A stretch of DNA of 64,000 nt from Planctomycetia bacterium. Lineage in GTDB: Bacteria; Planctomycetota; Planctomycetia; Pirellulales; UBA1268. This document shows, piece after piece, positions 20,517-28,805 of the stretch (positions are counted from its first letter, which is position 1; every line of letters begins with the position of its first letter). Under the pieces are notes generated by a model that saw nothing but the letters and a program-made list of their open reading frames with translations, was not told the origin of the DNA and searched no databases. The DNA is taken from contig BJHK01000012.1 in NCBI GenBank assembly GCA_014192425.1, positions 36,381-100,380 of the forward strand, in the 5' to 3' direction. Made by a program: the position numbers and the translations under genes.

Positions 20517-20545
20517 TTCCAAACCGGCCCGGAATCTGGCACAAT
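20517..20545 (+). promoter_or_regulatory. Candidate promoter for the sugar isomerase gene
   Basis: TTCCAA (20517-20522) and CACAAT (20540-20545) are separated by 17 bases, about 50 bases before the ATG at 20594. The match to the sigma-70 consensus is partial. Confidence 0.35.
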
Positions 20546-20593
20546 CGCCGGATCGATCCGGTTCCATTCCCGTTCGTCCGAGGAGGTCGCCGC

Positions 20594-21595
20594 ATGTCCC
20601 GTCCCGTCACGCTGTTCACCGGCCAGTGGGCCGACCTGCCGCTGGAGGCTCTGGCCCGCAAGGCTCGCGACTTCGGCTACCAGGGACTGGAACTCGCCTG
20701 CTGGGGGGACCATTTCGACGTCACCCGGGCTCTCGAGGAGGGCGGCTACTGCGCGGCCAAGCGCGACACGCTGGAGCGGCACGACCTTTCCGTGTACGCG
20801 ATCTCAACGCACCTCGTCGGCCAGGCGGTCTGCGACCGGATCGACGAGCGTCACAAGTCGATCCTCCCGCCGCACGTCTGGGGCGACGGCAACCCGGAGG
20901 GGGTCAATCGTCGAGCCGCCGAGGAACTGAAGCGCACGGCCCGCGCGGCGCAGAAGCTCGGCGTCTCCGTCGTCAACGGCTTCACCGGCTCGTCGATCTG
21001 GCCGCTGCTCTACTCCTTCCCGCCGGTGCCCGACTCGATGATCGACGCCGGCTACCGCGAGTTCGCCGACCGCTGGAACCCGATCCTCGACGTGTTCGCG
21101 GAGTGCGGCGTGCGGTTCGCGCTCGAGGTTCATCCCACCGAGATCGCCTTCGACATCTTCACGGCGGAGCGGGCCCTGGCGGCCCTCGGCCGCCGCGAGG
21201 AGTTCGGCTTCAACTTCGATCCCAGTCACCTCCACTGGCAGGGCGTGAGCTCGGTCGAGTTCATCCGCTCGTTCCCCGACCGGATCTACCACGTCCACAT
21301 CAAGGACGCGATCGTGACCCTCAACGGCCGGACCGGCATCCTCGGCAGCCACATCAACTTCGGCGACCCGCGCCGCGGCTGGGACTTCCGCTCGCCGGGC
21401 CGGGGGGGCGTGGACTTCGAGGAGATCATCCGTGCCCTCAACCAGATCGGCTACGAGGGCCCGCTGTCGGTCGAGTGGGAGGACTGCGGCATGGACCGCG
21501 AGCATGGCGCGGCCGAGGCGGCGAAGTTCGTCAAGAACCTCGACTTCGCCCCGAGCCGGCGGCAGTTCGACTCGGCATTCGCCGAGGAAGCCTGA
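20594..21595 (+). CDS. Sugar phosphate isomerase/epimerase (AP endonuclease 2-like TIM barrel)
   Basis: 333 residues. The start at 20594 follows AGGAGG by 7 bases. This is a typical xylose-isomerase-like TIM barrel: [15 protein letters not shown] near 28, VVNGFTGSS near 125, [13 protein letters not shown] near 177 (metal-binding Glu), [12 protein letters not shown] near 210, YHVHIKDA near 233 and PLSVEWED near 293. Such proteins isomerise or oxidise sugars and inositols; planctomycetes carry many. The substrate cannot be inferred. The frame extends upstream inside the permease gene, but that part is a shadow. Confidence 0.85.
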   Translation: MSRPVTLFTGQWADLPLEALARKARDFGYQGLELACWGDHFDVTRALEEGGYCAAKRDTLERHDLSVYAISTHLVGQAVCDRIDERHKSILPPHVWGDGNPEGVNRRAAEELKRTARAAQKLGVSVVNGFTGSSIWPLLYSFPPVPDSMIDAGYREFADRWNPILDVFAECGVRFALEVHPTEIAFDIFTAERALAALGRREEFGFNFDPSHLHWQGVSSVEFIRSFPDRIYHVHIKDAIVTLNGRTGILGSHINFGDPRRGWDFRSPGRGGVDFEEIIRALNQIGYEGPLSVEWEDCGMDREHGAAEAAKFVKNLDFAPSRRQFDSAFAEEA

Positions 21596-21617
21596 ACGGC
21601 GAGCGCTGGGCGTTGCC

Positions 21618-23129
21618 ATGATCCGTGCGTCAGCCGCCGTGGCCGCCTGCGCGACGCTGGCGCTCGCCACCTCGTGCCTCGCGGCCGGGCCGGCGCCGCG
21701 GCCACAGCCGCGACTCGACGAGGAGTTCGCCGCCGCGGCCCGGGACCTCGTCCGCCGAGCCCGCGATGAAGGCCTCGCGGCGCTGGCCGACGTGGTGGCG
21801 GGCTGGCAACTTCCCGCCGAGACAGACCGTCAGTTTGCCTTTGCGATTCCTTCCCGGCTGGAGCCGCCGCTCGCGATCGAGGGCCCGGCGGCGCGGTCGA
21901 TCTGGGACGACTTCGTGGCCGCCCGCCGGGCCCGGGCCGCGGGGCTCTACGATCTCGCCGTCGCCGCGGCCGCGGAGCACGACCGGCCGCCGACCCGGGA
22001 GGAGCAGGCCCGTCCCGATCCCGACCGGCCGCCGCTGCCGCAGCGGTCGTGCACCGTCGGGCGGCTCCTTGCAGCCACGTTGCGGGACGACCCCGAGCAC
22101 GAGCGGGCCCGGGCGGCCCTCGGCTGGGTGCGCCGCGGCGACGCCTGGGTCTGGCCCGAGGCCGCGGCCCGGCTCGACCGCCGGTCCGAACACGACCCGG
22201 CCTACGGCTGGCTCCCCGCCGGACGGCTGGCCCGCTACCGCGCCGGCGAGCGGTACGACCGGGGCCGGTGGATCACCGCGGCCGAGGACGCCGCCCGCGC
22301 GGTCACCGTCGACCGCGGCCGGCGGTTCGATTCCGACCACTGGGAGATCCTCTCGGCCGCGCCGTTGGAGGCGGCCGCGGCCCTGGCCGCGAGGCTCGAG
22401 GAGACGTATCTGGTCTGGGTGCAGGTCTTCGGCACGTTCGCCGTCGAGCCGGCCGACCTGGAGAAGCGGGTCCGCGGCCGCGGCCGGATCATGCCCCGCG
22501 ACGCCTTCGCAGCGGCGCTCTGCGCCGACCGCGACCAGTACGACGCGGAACTCGGCCGGCTCGAACCGCTCGCCCCGCGGACCGACGGACTCTACTGGGC
22601 CCCGACCCGCACCACCTGGTTCTTCGCGACGCCCCCGGGCGACGCGGCGGCCGTCATCCATCACGAGGCGACGCACCAACTGTTCCTCGAATCGGCGCCG
22701 ACGGGCCCGCGCCGTCAGCCGCTGCCGGCCGGCGAGCGGTCGGGCTTCTGGGCGATCGAGGCGGTCGCCTGCCACATGGAGTCGATCCGGCCGACGCCGT
22801 TCGGCTGGACGGTCGGCGGCCGCGACGCAGGCCGCGTCCCCGCCGCCCGTGCCCGCCTCGTCGAGGAGGGGCAGCACGTGCCGCTGGCGGAGCTCACGGC
22901 GTTGGGGCGGAGGGCGTTTCAGGCCGGCGACCGCCTGCCGGCGATCTACGACGAGGTCGCCGGCCTCGCCGACTTCTTCATGAACGGCCGCGGCGGCCGC
23001 TACCGCGAGGCGTTCCTCGAATACCTGGCGCGGGTCTACGCCGGCATCGACGAGCCCGACACGCTGCCGCGGCTCTGCCGCCAGAGCGCCGCGGAACTCG
23101 ACGCGGAGTACCGCCGGCACCTGGAGTAA
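21618..23129 (+). CDS. Secreted protein with a HEXXH metallopeptidase-like motif
   Basis: 503 residues, starting 22 bases after the isomerase stop. A signal peptide (SAAVAACATLALATSCLAA) is present. The C-terminal half carries HHEATHQLF (HEXXH at residues 349-353) and GFWAIEAVACHMES, whose Glu could be the third zinc ligand, as in gluzincin-like families such as DUF1570. The N-terminal half is Ala/Arg-rich with tetratricopeptide-like spacing and includes ARAALGWVRRGDAWVWPEA. It is probably an exported zinc protease or an inactive relative. Substrate is unknown. Confidence 0.6.
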   Translation: MIRASAAVAACATLALATSCLAAGPAPRPQPRLDEEFAAAARDLVRRARDEGLAALADVVAGWQLPAETDRQFAFAIPSRLEPPLAIEGPAARSIWDDFVAARRARAAGLYDLAVAAAAEHDRPPTREEQARPDPDRPPLPQRSCTVGRLLAATLRDDPEHERARAALGWVRRGDAWVWPEAAARLDRRSEHDPAYGWLPAGRLARYRAGERYDRGRWITAAEDAARAVTVDRGRRFDSDHWEILSAAPLEAAAALAARLEETYLVWVQVFGTFAVEPADLEKRVRGRGRIMPRDAFAAALCADRDQYDAELGRLEPLAPRTDGLYWAPTRTTWFFATPPGDAAAVIHHEATHQLFLESAPTGPRRQPLPAGERSGFWAIEAVACHMESIRPTPFGWTVGGRDAGRVPAARARLVEEGQHVPLAELTALGRRAFQAGDRLPAIYDEVAGLADFFMNGRGGRYREAFLEYLARVYAGIDEPDTLPRLCRQSAAELDAEYRRHLE

Positions 23130-23140
23130 AACGTGGGGGA

Positions 23141-23186
23141 ATTTGGGCTGGGAGCCGATTTTGAAATCCGCTCCCGTCCCCAATTT
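23141..23186. repeat. REP-like palindrome between two genes
   Basis: An imperfect hairpin whose main arms are GGGAGCCGATTT (23150-23161) and AAATCCGCTCCC (23064-equivalent position 23164-23175 on the right side), with outer TTGGG and CCCCAA, one C:C mismatch and a 2-base loop. It lies directly after the stop of the HEXXH protein gene and before transketolase. It may act as a transcript end or be a REP-type repeat. No run of T follows, so it is not a standard intrinsic terminator. Confidence 0.6.
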
Positions 23187-23233
23187 GCTTCGGCTAGAAT
23201 CCCGCCGTTTTCGATCCCGTCCCAGGAGCACCC

Positions 23234-25330
23234 ATGTCCGCCAGCACATCGACCACGCCACGGCCGACCGCCACCGACATCGACCGGCTGGCGATCGACA
23301 CGATCCGCACCCTCTCCATGGATGCCGTCGAGGCGGCGAAGAGCGGCCATCCCGGCACGCCGATGGCGCTGGCGCCGGTGGCGTACACGATCTGGAAGGA
23401 TTTCCTGCGCTACGACCCGGCCGATCCGTCGTGGCCCAACCGCGACCGGTTCGTCCTCTCCTGCGGCCACGCCTCGATGCTCCTCTACGCGCTGATCCAC
23501 CTCGCGGGCATCCGGCGCGGCGGCCCATCCTCCCCCGACCACGGCCTGCCGGCCGTGTCGCTCGACGAGATCCGGCGGTTCCGCCAGCTCGACAGCGTCT
23601 GCGCCGGCCATCCCGAGCACCACATGACCGCGGGCATCGAGACGACCACCGGGCCGCTCGGCCAGGGCTGCGGCAACTCGGTCGGCATGGCAATCGCATC
23701 GCGCTGGCTGGCCGCCCGGTACAACCGGCCGGGGCAGATGGTCTTCGATTACGACACCTACGTGCTCTGCAGCGACGGCGACCTGATGGAGGGCGTGGCC
23801 GCCGAGGCGGCCTCGATCGCCGGCCACCTCGGCCTGGCGAACCTGTGCTGGATCTACGACGACAACGCGATCACGATCGAGGGGGAGACGCACCTCGCCT
23901 TCAGCGAGAACGTGCCGCAGCGGTTCGCGGCCCTCGGCTGGCGGGTCGAGCAGGTCGCCGATGCCAACGACACGGCGGCCATCGCCCGGGCCTTGGCGGC
24001 CTTCAAGGCGGAGCGCGACCGGCCCACGCTGATCGTCGTCAAGAGCGTGATCGGCTACGGGGCGCCGAAGAAGGCCGGCTCGCACGAGGCCCACGGCGCG
24101 CCGCTCGGCGCGGAGGAGATCAAGGGGGCGAAGCTGGCTTACGGCTGGCCGGTCGAGCCGGCGTTCCACGTGCCGGCCGAGGTGCCCACCCGCTTCGCCG
24201 CCACGCTCGGCGGCCGCGGGGCCGCGGCCCACGCCGCCTGGCGGAAGACGGTGGCCGACCACGCCGCGGCGCATCCGCAGCCGGCCGCTGAACTGGCCGA
24301 CTTCCTCACCGGCCGGCTGCCCGCTGGCTGGGACGCGGCCATCCCCGCGTTCCCTGCCGATCCCAAGGGCTTGGCGAGCCGCGTGTCGAGCGGCAAGGTG
24401 ATTCAGGCCATCAGCGGCATTGTGCCCTGGTTCCTCGGCGGCTCGGCCGACCTCGCCCCCTCGACGATGACGCTCGTCCCCGGCGCCGGTGACTTCGCCG
24501 CCGCCACGCCGGCGGGACGCAACTTCCACTTCGGCATCCGCGAGCACGGCATGGCGGCGGCCTGCAACGGCATGGCGCTCTCCGGCCTGCGGCCCTACTG
24601 CGCGACCTTCTTCGTGTTCCTCGACTACCTCAAGCCGTCGCTGCGACTCTCGGCGATCGGCGGCCTGGGCGTGATCTACGTGCTCACGCACGACTCGATC
24701 GGCCTCGGCGAGGACGGCCCCACGCACCAGCCGATCGAGCAGCTCGCCAGCGCCCGGGCCGTGCCCGGGATCTCCGTGTTCCGCCCCGGCGACGCCAACG
24801 AGGTGGCGGAGACCTACCGGGCGATCATGCGCCGGCCCGACCGGCCGGCGGTGATCGTCCTGTCGCGGCAGAATATCCCCACGCTCGACCGCACCGGACT
24901 GGAGTCGGCGGCCCTGGGGTCGGCGGCGGGCACCGCCCGCGGCGCCTACGTCCTGCGCGAGGCGGCTGGCGGCCGGCCCGACTGCATCCTGATCGGCACC
25001 GGCAGCGAGGTGCAGGTCTGCCTCGACGCGGCGGCGAAGTTGGATCAGGAGGGCGTCCGCGCCCGGGTGGTGAGCATGCCCTGCTGGGACCTGTTCGAGG
25101 AGCAGGATGCGGACTACCGGGAGAGCGTGCTGCCGGCGGCGGTCACGGCCCGCGTCGCCTGCGAGGCAGCCTGCGGCTTCGGCTGGGATCGCTGGCTGGG
25201 AAGCCGCGGCCGGTTCGTCGGCATGCGCGGCTTCGGTGCCTCGGGACCGGCCCCCGCCCTGTACGCCCACTTCGGCATCACGGCCGACGGCGTCGCTGCC
25301 GCGGCACGCGGCTCGATCGCTGCGTCCTGA
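23234..25330 (+). CDS. tkt: Transketolase
   Basis: 698 residues, the standard length. It transfers two-carbon ketol units in the pentose phosphate pathway using thiamine diphosphate. Motifs in order are IDTIRTLSMDAVEAAKSGHPGTPMA cut into its usual parts (SGHPGTPMALAP), SCGHASMLLYALIHL, TTGPLGQGCGNSVGMAIA, CSDGDLMEGVAAEAAS (TPP-binding), GLGEDGPTHQPIEQLASARA and GSEVQVCLDA. A CAGGAG lies 7 bases before the ATG. A TAGAAT at 23195-23200 is a possible -10 box. Confidence 0.96.
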   Translation: MSASTSTTPRPTATDIDRLAIDTIRTLSMDAVEAAKSGHPGTPMALAPVAYTIWKDFLRYDPADPSWPNRDRFVLSCGHASMLLYALIHLAGIRRGGPSSPDHGLPAVSLDEIRRFRQLDSVCAGHPEHHMTAGIETTTGPLGQGCGNSVGMAIASRWLAARYNRPGQMVFDYDTYVLCSDGDLMEGVAAEAASIAGHLGLANLCWIYDDNAITIEGETHLAFSENVPQRFAALGWRVEQVADANDTAAIARALAAFKAERDRPTLIVVKSVIGYGAPKKAGSHEAHGAPLGAEEIKGAKLAYGWPVEPAFHVPAEVPTRFAATLGGRGAAAHAAWRKTVADHAAAHPQPAAELADFLTGRLPAGWDAAIPAFPADPKGLASRVSSGKVIQAISGIVPWFLGGSADLAPSTMTLVPGAGDFAAATPAGRNFHFGIREHGMAAACNGMALSGLRPYCATFFVFLDYLKPSLRLSAIGGLGVIYVLTHDSIGLGEDGPTHQPIEQLASARAVPGISVFRPGDANEVAETYRAIMRRPDRPAVIVLSRQNIPTLDRTGLESAALGSAAGTARGAYVLREAAGGRPDCILIGTGSEVQVCLDAAAKLDQEGVRARVVSMPCWDLFEEQDADYRESVLPAAVTARVACEAACGFGWDRWLGSRGRFVGMRGFGASGPAPALYAHFGITADGVAAAARGSIAAS

Positions 25331-25340
25331 GCAGGCCGCT

Positions 25341-26345
25341 TCAGGGCTGATCGTGCGAGTCGCCGATCACCGCATCATCGGGATCGGTGCCCGCCGCCAC
25401 CCGTCCCTCGTGGTTGCGATACAGATGGTCGTCCTCCACGTGCAGGGCGTGCGGCCGCAGCGTCCTGACGTGCCCGTCCTCGTAGAGCACATGGTGGGTT
25501 CCCTGCGGATGGTTGTCGCTGCGCTCGTCGCTGTGGTCGGGGGCGTCGGCCACGAGGGGATGGTGCCCGCGATACGCCGCACGATTCGGCTGCAGGAAGC
25601 CGGCGGCGTCGCGATGGCCGAGCGTGTAGCCGTAGTCGCCCCCCATGCTGCGAACCAGTTCGTCGAACCGGGGCGTGCCGACCGCCGCCTTGAGTTCCTC
25701 GAGCGAAGGCACCCGGAATCCACCCGCCCGGGAGAGGGACGTGCCGGGACAGAGGACGGTGCCGTCGTCGGCCACGAGCCGCTCCTCGGAGACGAGCGTC
25801 GGGGCGTAGAGGCCGGCCCGGGAGAGCGGGCCGCCGTGCGGCGGCGTCGGATAGATGCGGTGCGACTCGGCGTAGCCGTGCAGCGATCCCGACAGCCGCT
25901 GCAGGTTCCGCTCCGCACGCCGCTCCCGTGACTCGCCGATCGCGTCGAGGAGCAGCGGGGCCACGAGCACGCAGGCGGCGAGGGCCGTGGCCGCCATGAT
26001 CGCCCGGTCCACCCAGGCCCGCGGGCCGCGGACGGGCGCATCGTCGGCGGCGGGCGCGAGCCCGCGGGATGACGGCGTCGGCAGCGGCCCCACGTCCGCC
26101 CGCCGCCCGGCCGCAGGGGCGACGGGCGCCTGCTGACTGATGAACCGCAGCGTTCGGCCGGCGAGGCCGGGCGGGGCTACGAACGTCTCGCGGGCCCGGT
26201 CGAGGGGCTTGATTGCCAGCCGCAGCGTTTCCAGTTCCCGACGCAGCGTGGCCCCCTGTTCCGGCTGCGCCAGGGCGGCCTCCACCCGGCGCATGTCGGC
26301 GTCGTCGAGGGCCTCGAACAGGTAACCGATCAGGTCGTCTCGCAT
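25341..26345 (-). CDS. Membrane protein, probable anti-sigma partner
   Basis: 334 residues. The N-terminus (MRDDLIGYLFEALDDADMRRVEAALAQ) resembles the short helical zinc-finger-less anti-sigma domains of planctomycetes. One transmembrane segment lies near 115-137 (IMAATALAACVLVAPLLLDA). The extracytoplasmic part (ERNLQRLSGSLHGYAESH, GTHHVLYEDGHVRTL, HLYRNHEGRVAAG) resembles the pseudopilin-like DUF1559 tail found in many planctomycete proteins. The start is 33 bases after the stop of the ECF sigma gene, so a sigma/anti-sigma pair is the simplest reading. That role is inferred from position and topology. Confidence 0.6.
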   Translation of the reverse strand: MRDDLIGYLFEALDDADMRRVEAALAQPEQGATLRRELETLRLAIKPLDRARETFVAPPGLAGRTLRFISQQAPVAPAAGRRADVGPLPTPSSRGLAPAADDAPVRGPRAWVDRAIMAATALAACVLVAPLLLDAIGESRERRAERNLQRLSGSLHGYAESHRIYPTPPHGGPLSRAGLYAPTLVSEERLVADDGTVLCPGTSLSRAGGFRVPSLEELKAAVGTPRFDELVRSMGGDYGYTLGHRDAAGFLQPNRAAYRGHHPLVADAPDHSDERSDNHPQGTHHVLYEDGHVRTLRPHALHVEDDHLYRNHEGRVAAGTDPDDAVIGDSHDQP

Positions 26346-26378
26346 GCGCCTTCACTCACTCGGTTCGTGGCCATGGCA

Positions 26379-27041
26379 TCAGCGCGGGGTCGGGGCGTCA
26401 CGCCCGCCGCGTCCCCAGGACTCGTTCAATTTCAACAGTGCCGCGTGGAGGCGGCTCTTGACCGTGCCCACGGGGATCCCGAGCACGTCCGCCGCCTCGC
26501 GGTATTTCATTCCTTGATAGTAGACGAGCATCAACGTTCCCTTCAGCGGCTCGGGCAGGTCGTCCACCGCCGCCCGCACCCAGTCCCGCGATTCCTGGTC
26601 CTCCGCCATCACATCGGCCGTGCCCTCCGTGCCAGCGAGCATGTCAACGAGCGTCCCGACGTCGTCTCCCGATCGGCTGTCGAGGCTCACGATCCTGTGT
26701 CGCTTGTTGCGCCGCTGGGCATCGATGGCCTGATTGGTGGCGATCGTGTACAGCCAGGGGCGGAACCGGCGGCCAGCCTCGAAATGCTCCTGCTTCAGAT
26801 GGACCTGGAGAAACGTCGCCTGGAACACATCCTCCGCCATCTCGGCGCTGCCGAGATAGCGGCGGAGGTAACTGAACAGTTCTCCCTCGTAGCGTTGCAC
26901 GAGCGTCTCGAAGGCAAGCGCATCGCCGCCGACGCGACTGCGGCGCAGCAACTCCTCGTCGGACACCCCGCCGGCCCTGGACTCTCCAGGGGCGGACGCG
27001 GCATGCCGCTCCGAACCGCTGCTCGACTCGTGCACATCCAT
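26379..27041 (-). CDS. ECF-type RNA polymerase sigma factor
   Basis: 220 residues. Region 2 is clear at about 38-110: FETLVQRYEGELFSYLRRYL, AEDVFQATFLQVH and FRPWLYTIATNQAIDAQRR. Region 4 follows at about 160-205: LPEPLKGTLMLVYYQGMKYR, then EAADVLGIPVGTVKSRLHAA, the helix-turn-helix. An N-terminal 30-residue Ser/Gly-rich extension precedes it. It is co-directional with the putative membrane anti-sigma gene and divergent from the DUF1501 operon. It may therefore control its own operon and possibly that operon. Confidence 0.9.
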   Translation of the reverse strand: MDVHESSSGSERHAASAPGESRAGGVSDEELLRRSRVGGDALAFETLVQRYEGELFSYLRRYLGSAEMAEDVFQATFLQVHLKQEHFEAGRRFRPWLYTIATNQAIDAQRRNKRHRIVSLDSRSGDDVGTLVDMLAGTEGTADVMAEDQESRDWVRAAVDDLPEPLKGTLMLVYYQGMKYREAADVLGIPVGTVKSRLHAALLKLNESWGRGGRDAPTPR

Positions 27042-27288
27042 GCTCTGCTACGCCCCTCGGGGGCGGACGGTTCGACGGCTAGGAAAAACGTGGGAAAACC
27101 CCGGGCGGCACGCTCCCGCGGAGTATACCCCCAGCGGTCGCCGTGTTTGGGCCGGCCGCCGTTTCAGCGGCGTCGGCCCGTGACCGCGATCTGCGCCGGA
27201 CTGTGCCGGCCGAAGCAGCGCCGTTTTTGCCGGCGAAATCGGAAAAATCGAACTTCGAACGCGGGGAACCCGAAAACTGACTGATACG

Positions 27289-27318
27289 TTGTGGCGGCGG
27301 AGCGGGCTGGGATATAAT
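27289..27318 (+). promoter_or_regulatory. Sigma-70-like promoter of the DUF1501 operon
   Basis: TTGTGG (27289-27294) and a perfect TATAAT (27313-27318) are separated by 18 bases, about 95 bases upstream of the DUF1501 start. The 27042-27413 divergent region also contains an A-rich stretch near 27235-27255. No ECF-type -35 motif could be identified with confidence. Confidence 0.6.
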
Positions 27319-27413
27319 TTCCCTGTTCGGCGAAGTTTGGCGGCCGTGAGCCGCGGGCTGGGGCATTCACTCGCCGAACGGGCGACGTTCGTTCCGCTGC
27401 GGAGGAGTTCGCC

Positions 27414-28805
27414 ATGGCGAATCGATCGAGGTGTTCGGGACCAGTGACCAGGCGCATGGCGCTGCAGGTCGGGGCCATCGGTGCCACCGGACTGGGTGCT
27501 GCCGACCTGTTCCGGATGCGGGCCGAGGCCGCCCTGCCGGGCGTTCCCCAGGACACGGCCGTCATCTATCTCTGGCTTGGAGGCGGCTGCTCGCAACTGG
27601 AGACCTGGGACCTGAAGCCCGGTGCCAGCGACGAGGTCCGCGGGAAGTACAAGCCCATCAAGACCTCCGTTCCGGGCCTCGAGATCTGCGAACTGCTCCC
27701 CAAGCAGGCCGCGATCGCCGACAAGTTCACCCTCATCCGGACGATGAAGCACCGCTTTTCCGACCATGGCGGCGGATCGAAGCGGGTGATGACCGGCCGC
27801 GAGCCGCGCACGCCGACGGGCACCGTGAACGACGCCCCGGCGATCCCGTCCGTGGTCTCGAAGTTCATCGATCGGCACGGGCCGATGCCGCGGAACATCG
27901 TCCTCGGCGACCAGGGAGGCACGTCGGCGGACGGCGTCGCGCTCGGGTCGGCCTACCTCAGTGCGGCCCACAATCCTTTCGAAGTCGCCGGCGACCCGTC
28001 GGCCAAGAATTTCAAGGTCGACAATATCTCGCTCCGCGAGGGGATGAAGGGACGGCTCGAGGATCGGATGCAGCTCCTCGAGTCGATCGACGCCGTGCGG
28101 CGCGAGATCGACCGCACCGGCTCGATGGCGGCGATGGACAGGTTCAACGCCCAAGCCTGCGAGCTGTTCACCTCCAAGGAGATTCGCGACGCCTTCGACG
28201 TGTCGCTCGAGCCGCAGGCGGTCCGCGACGCGTACGGGATGCACCCCTGGGGCCAGCGCTGCCTGATGGCCCGCCGGCTCGTCGAGGCGGGGAGCAGTTT
28301 CGTCACGGTCCTGATGACCAAGCCCACCGCGGCCCTCCCCGAGAACACCCGGTACGACTGGGACTGCCACGCGATCAACTGCGACCTGTTCACCGACATG
28401 GAATACCGGGCCCCGTATTTCGACCAGGCCGTCTCCGCGCTGATCACCGACATCTTCTCCCGCGGTCTCGACAAGAAGATCCTCGTCGTCGTGACCGGTG
28501 AGTTCGGCCACACCCCACGGCTCGAATACAAGGACGTCAAGGGGCGGAAGCGGCCGGGGCGCGACCATTGGCCCCACACGTTCTCGCTGCTCGTCTCGGG
28601 CGGCGGCCTGAACATGGGGCAGGTCATCGGCGCCACCGATGAGCGGGCCGCCTACCCCAAGGACCGGCCGGTGCTGCCGGAGGAACTGTGGGCCACGGTC
28701 TACCGGCACCTCGGCATCGACACGTCGAAGTTCATGCAGGATTTGTCTGGCAGGCCGATCCCGATCCTGCCCGACGCCAGGCCCATCAAAGAACTCTACG
28801 GATGA
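27414..28805 (+). CDS. DUF1501 protein
   Basis: 463 residues with a twin-arginine-like N-terminus (VTRRMALQVGAIGATGLGAA). It is a sulfatase/alkaline-phosphatase-fold DUF1501 protein with the characteristic AVIYLWLGGGCSQLETWDLK near 46, FTLIRTMKHRFSDHGGGSKR near 105, VVVTGEFGHTPRLE near 360 and DHWPHTFSLLVSGGG near 383. DUF1501 genes almost always precede DUF1549/DUF1553 cytochrome genes in planctomycetes. They are presumed to act together at the cell envelope, but no biochemical function is firmly established. It is the first gene of a three-gene operon; the stop overlaps the next start (ATGA). Confidence 0.92.
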   Translation: MANRSRCSGPVTRRMALQVGAIGATGLGAADLFRMRAEAALPGVPQDTAVIYLWLGGGCSQLETWDLKPGASDEVRGKYKPIKTSVPGLEICELLPKQAAIADKFTLIRTMKHRFSDHGGGSKRVMTGREPRTPTGTVNDAPAIPSVVSKFIDRHGPMPRNIVLGDQGGTSADGVALGSAYLSAAHNPFEVAGDPSAKNFKVDNISLREGMKGRLEDRMQLLESIDAVRREIDRTGSMAAMDRFNAQACELFTSKEIRDAFDVSLEPQAVRDAYGMHPWGQRCLMARRLVEAGSSFVTVLMTKPTAALPENTRYDWDCHAINCDLFTDMEYRAPYFDQAVSALITDIFSRGLDKKILVVVTGEFGHTPRLEYKDVKGRKRPGRDHWPHTFSLLVSGGGLNMGQVIGATDERAAYPKDRPVLPEELWATVYRHLGIDTSKFMQDLSGRPIPILPDARPIKELYG

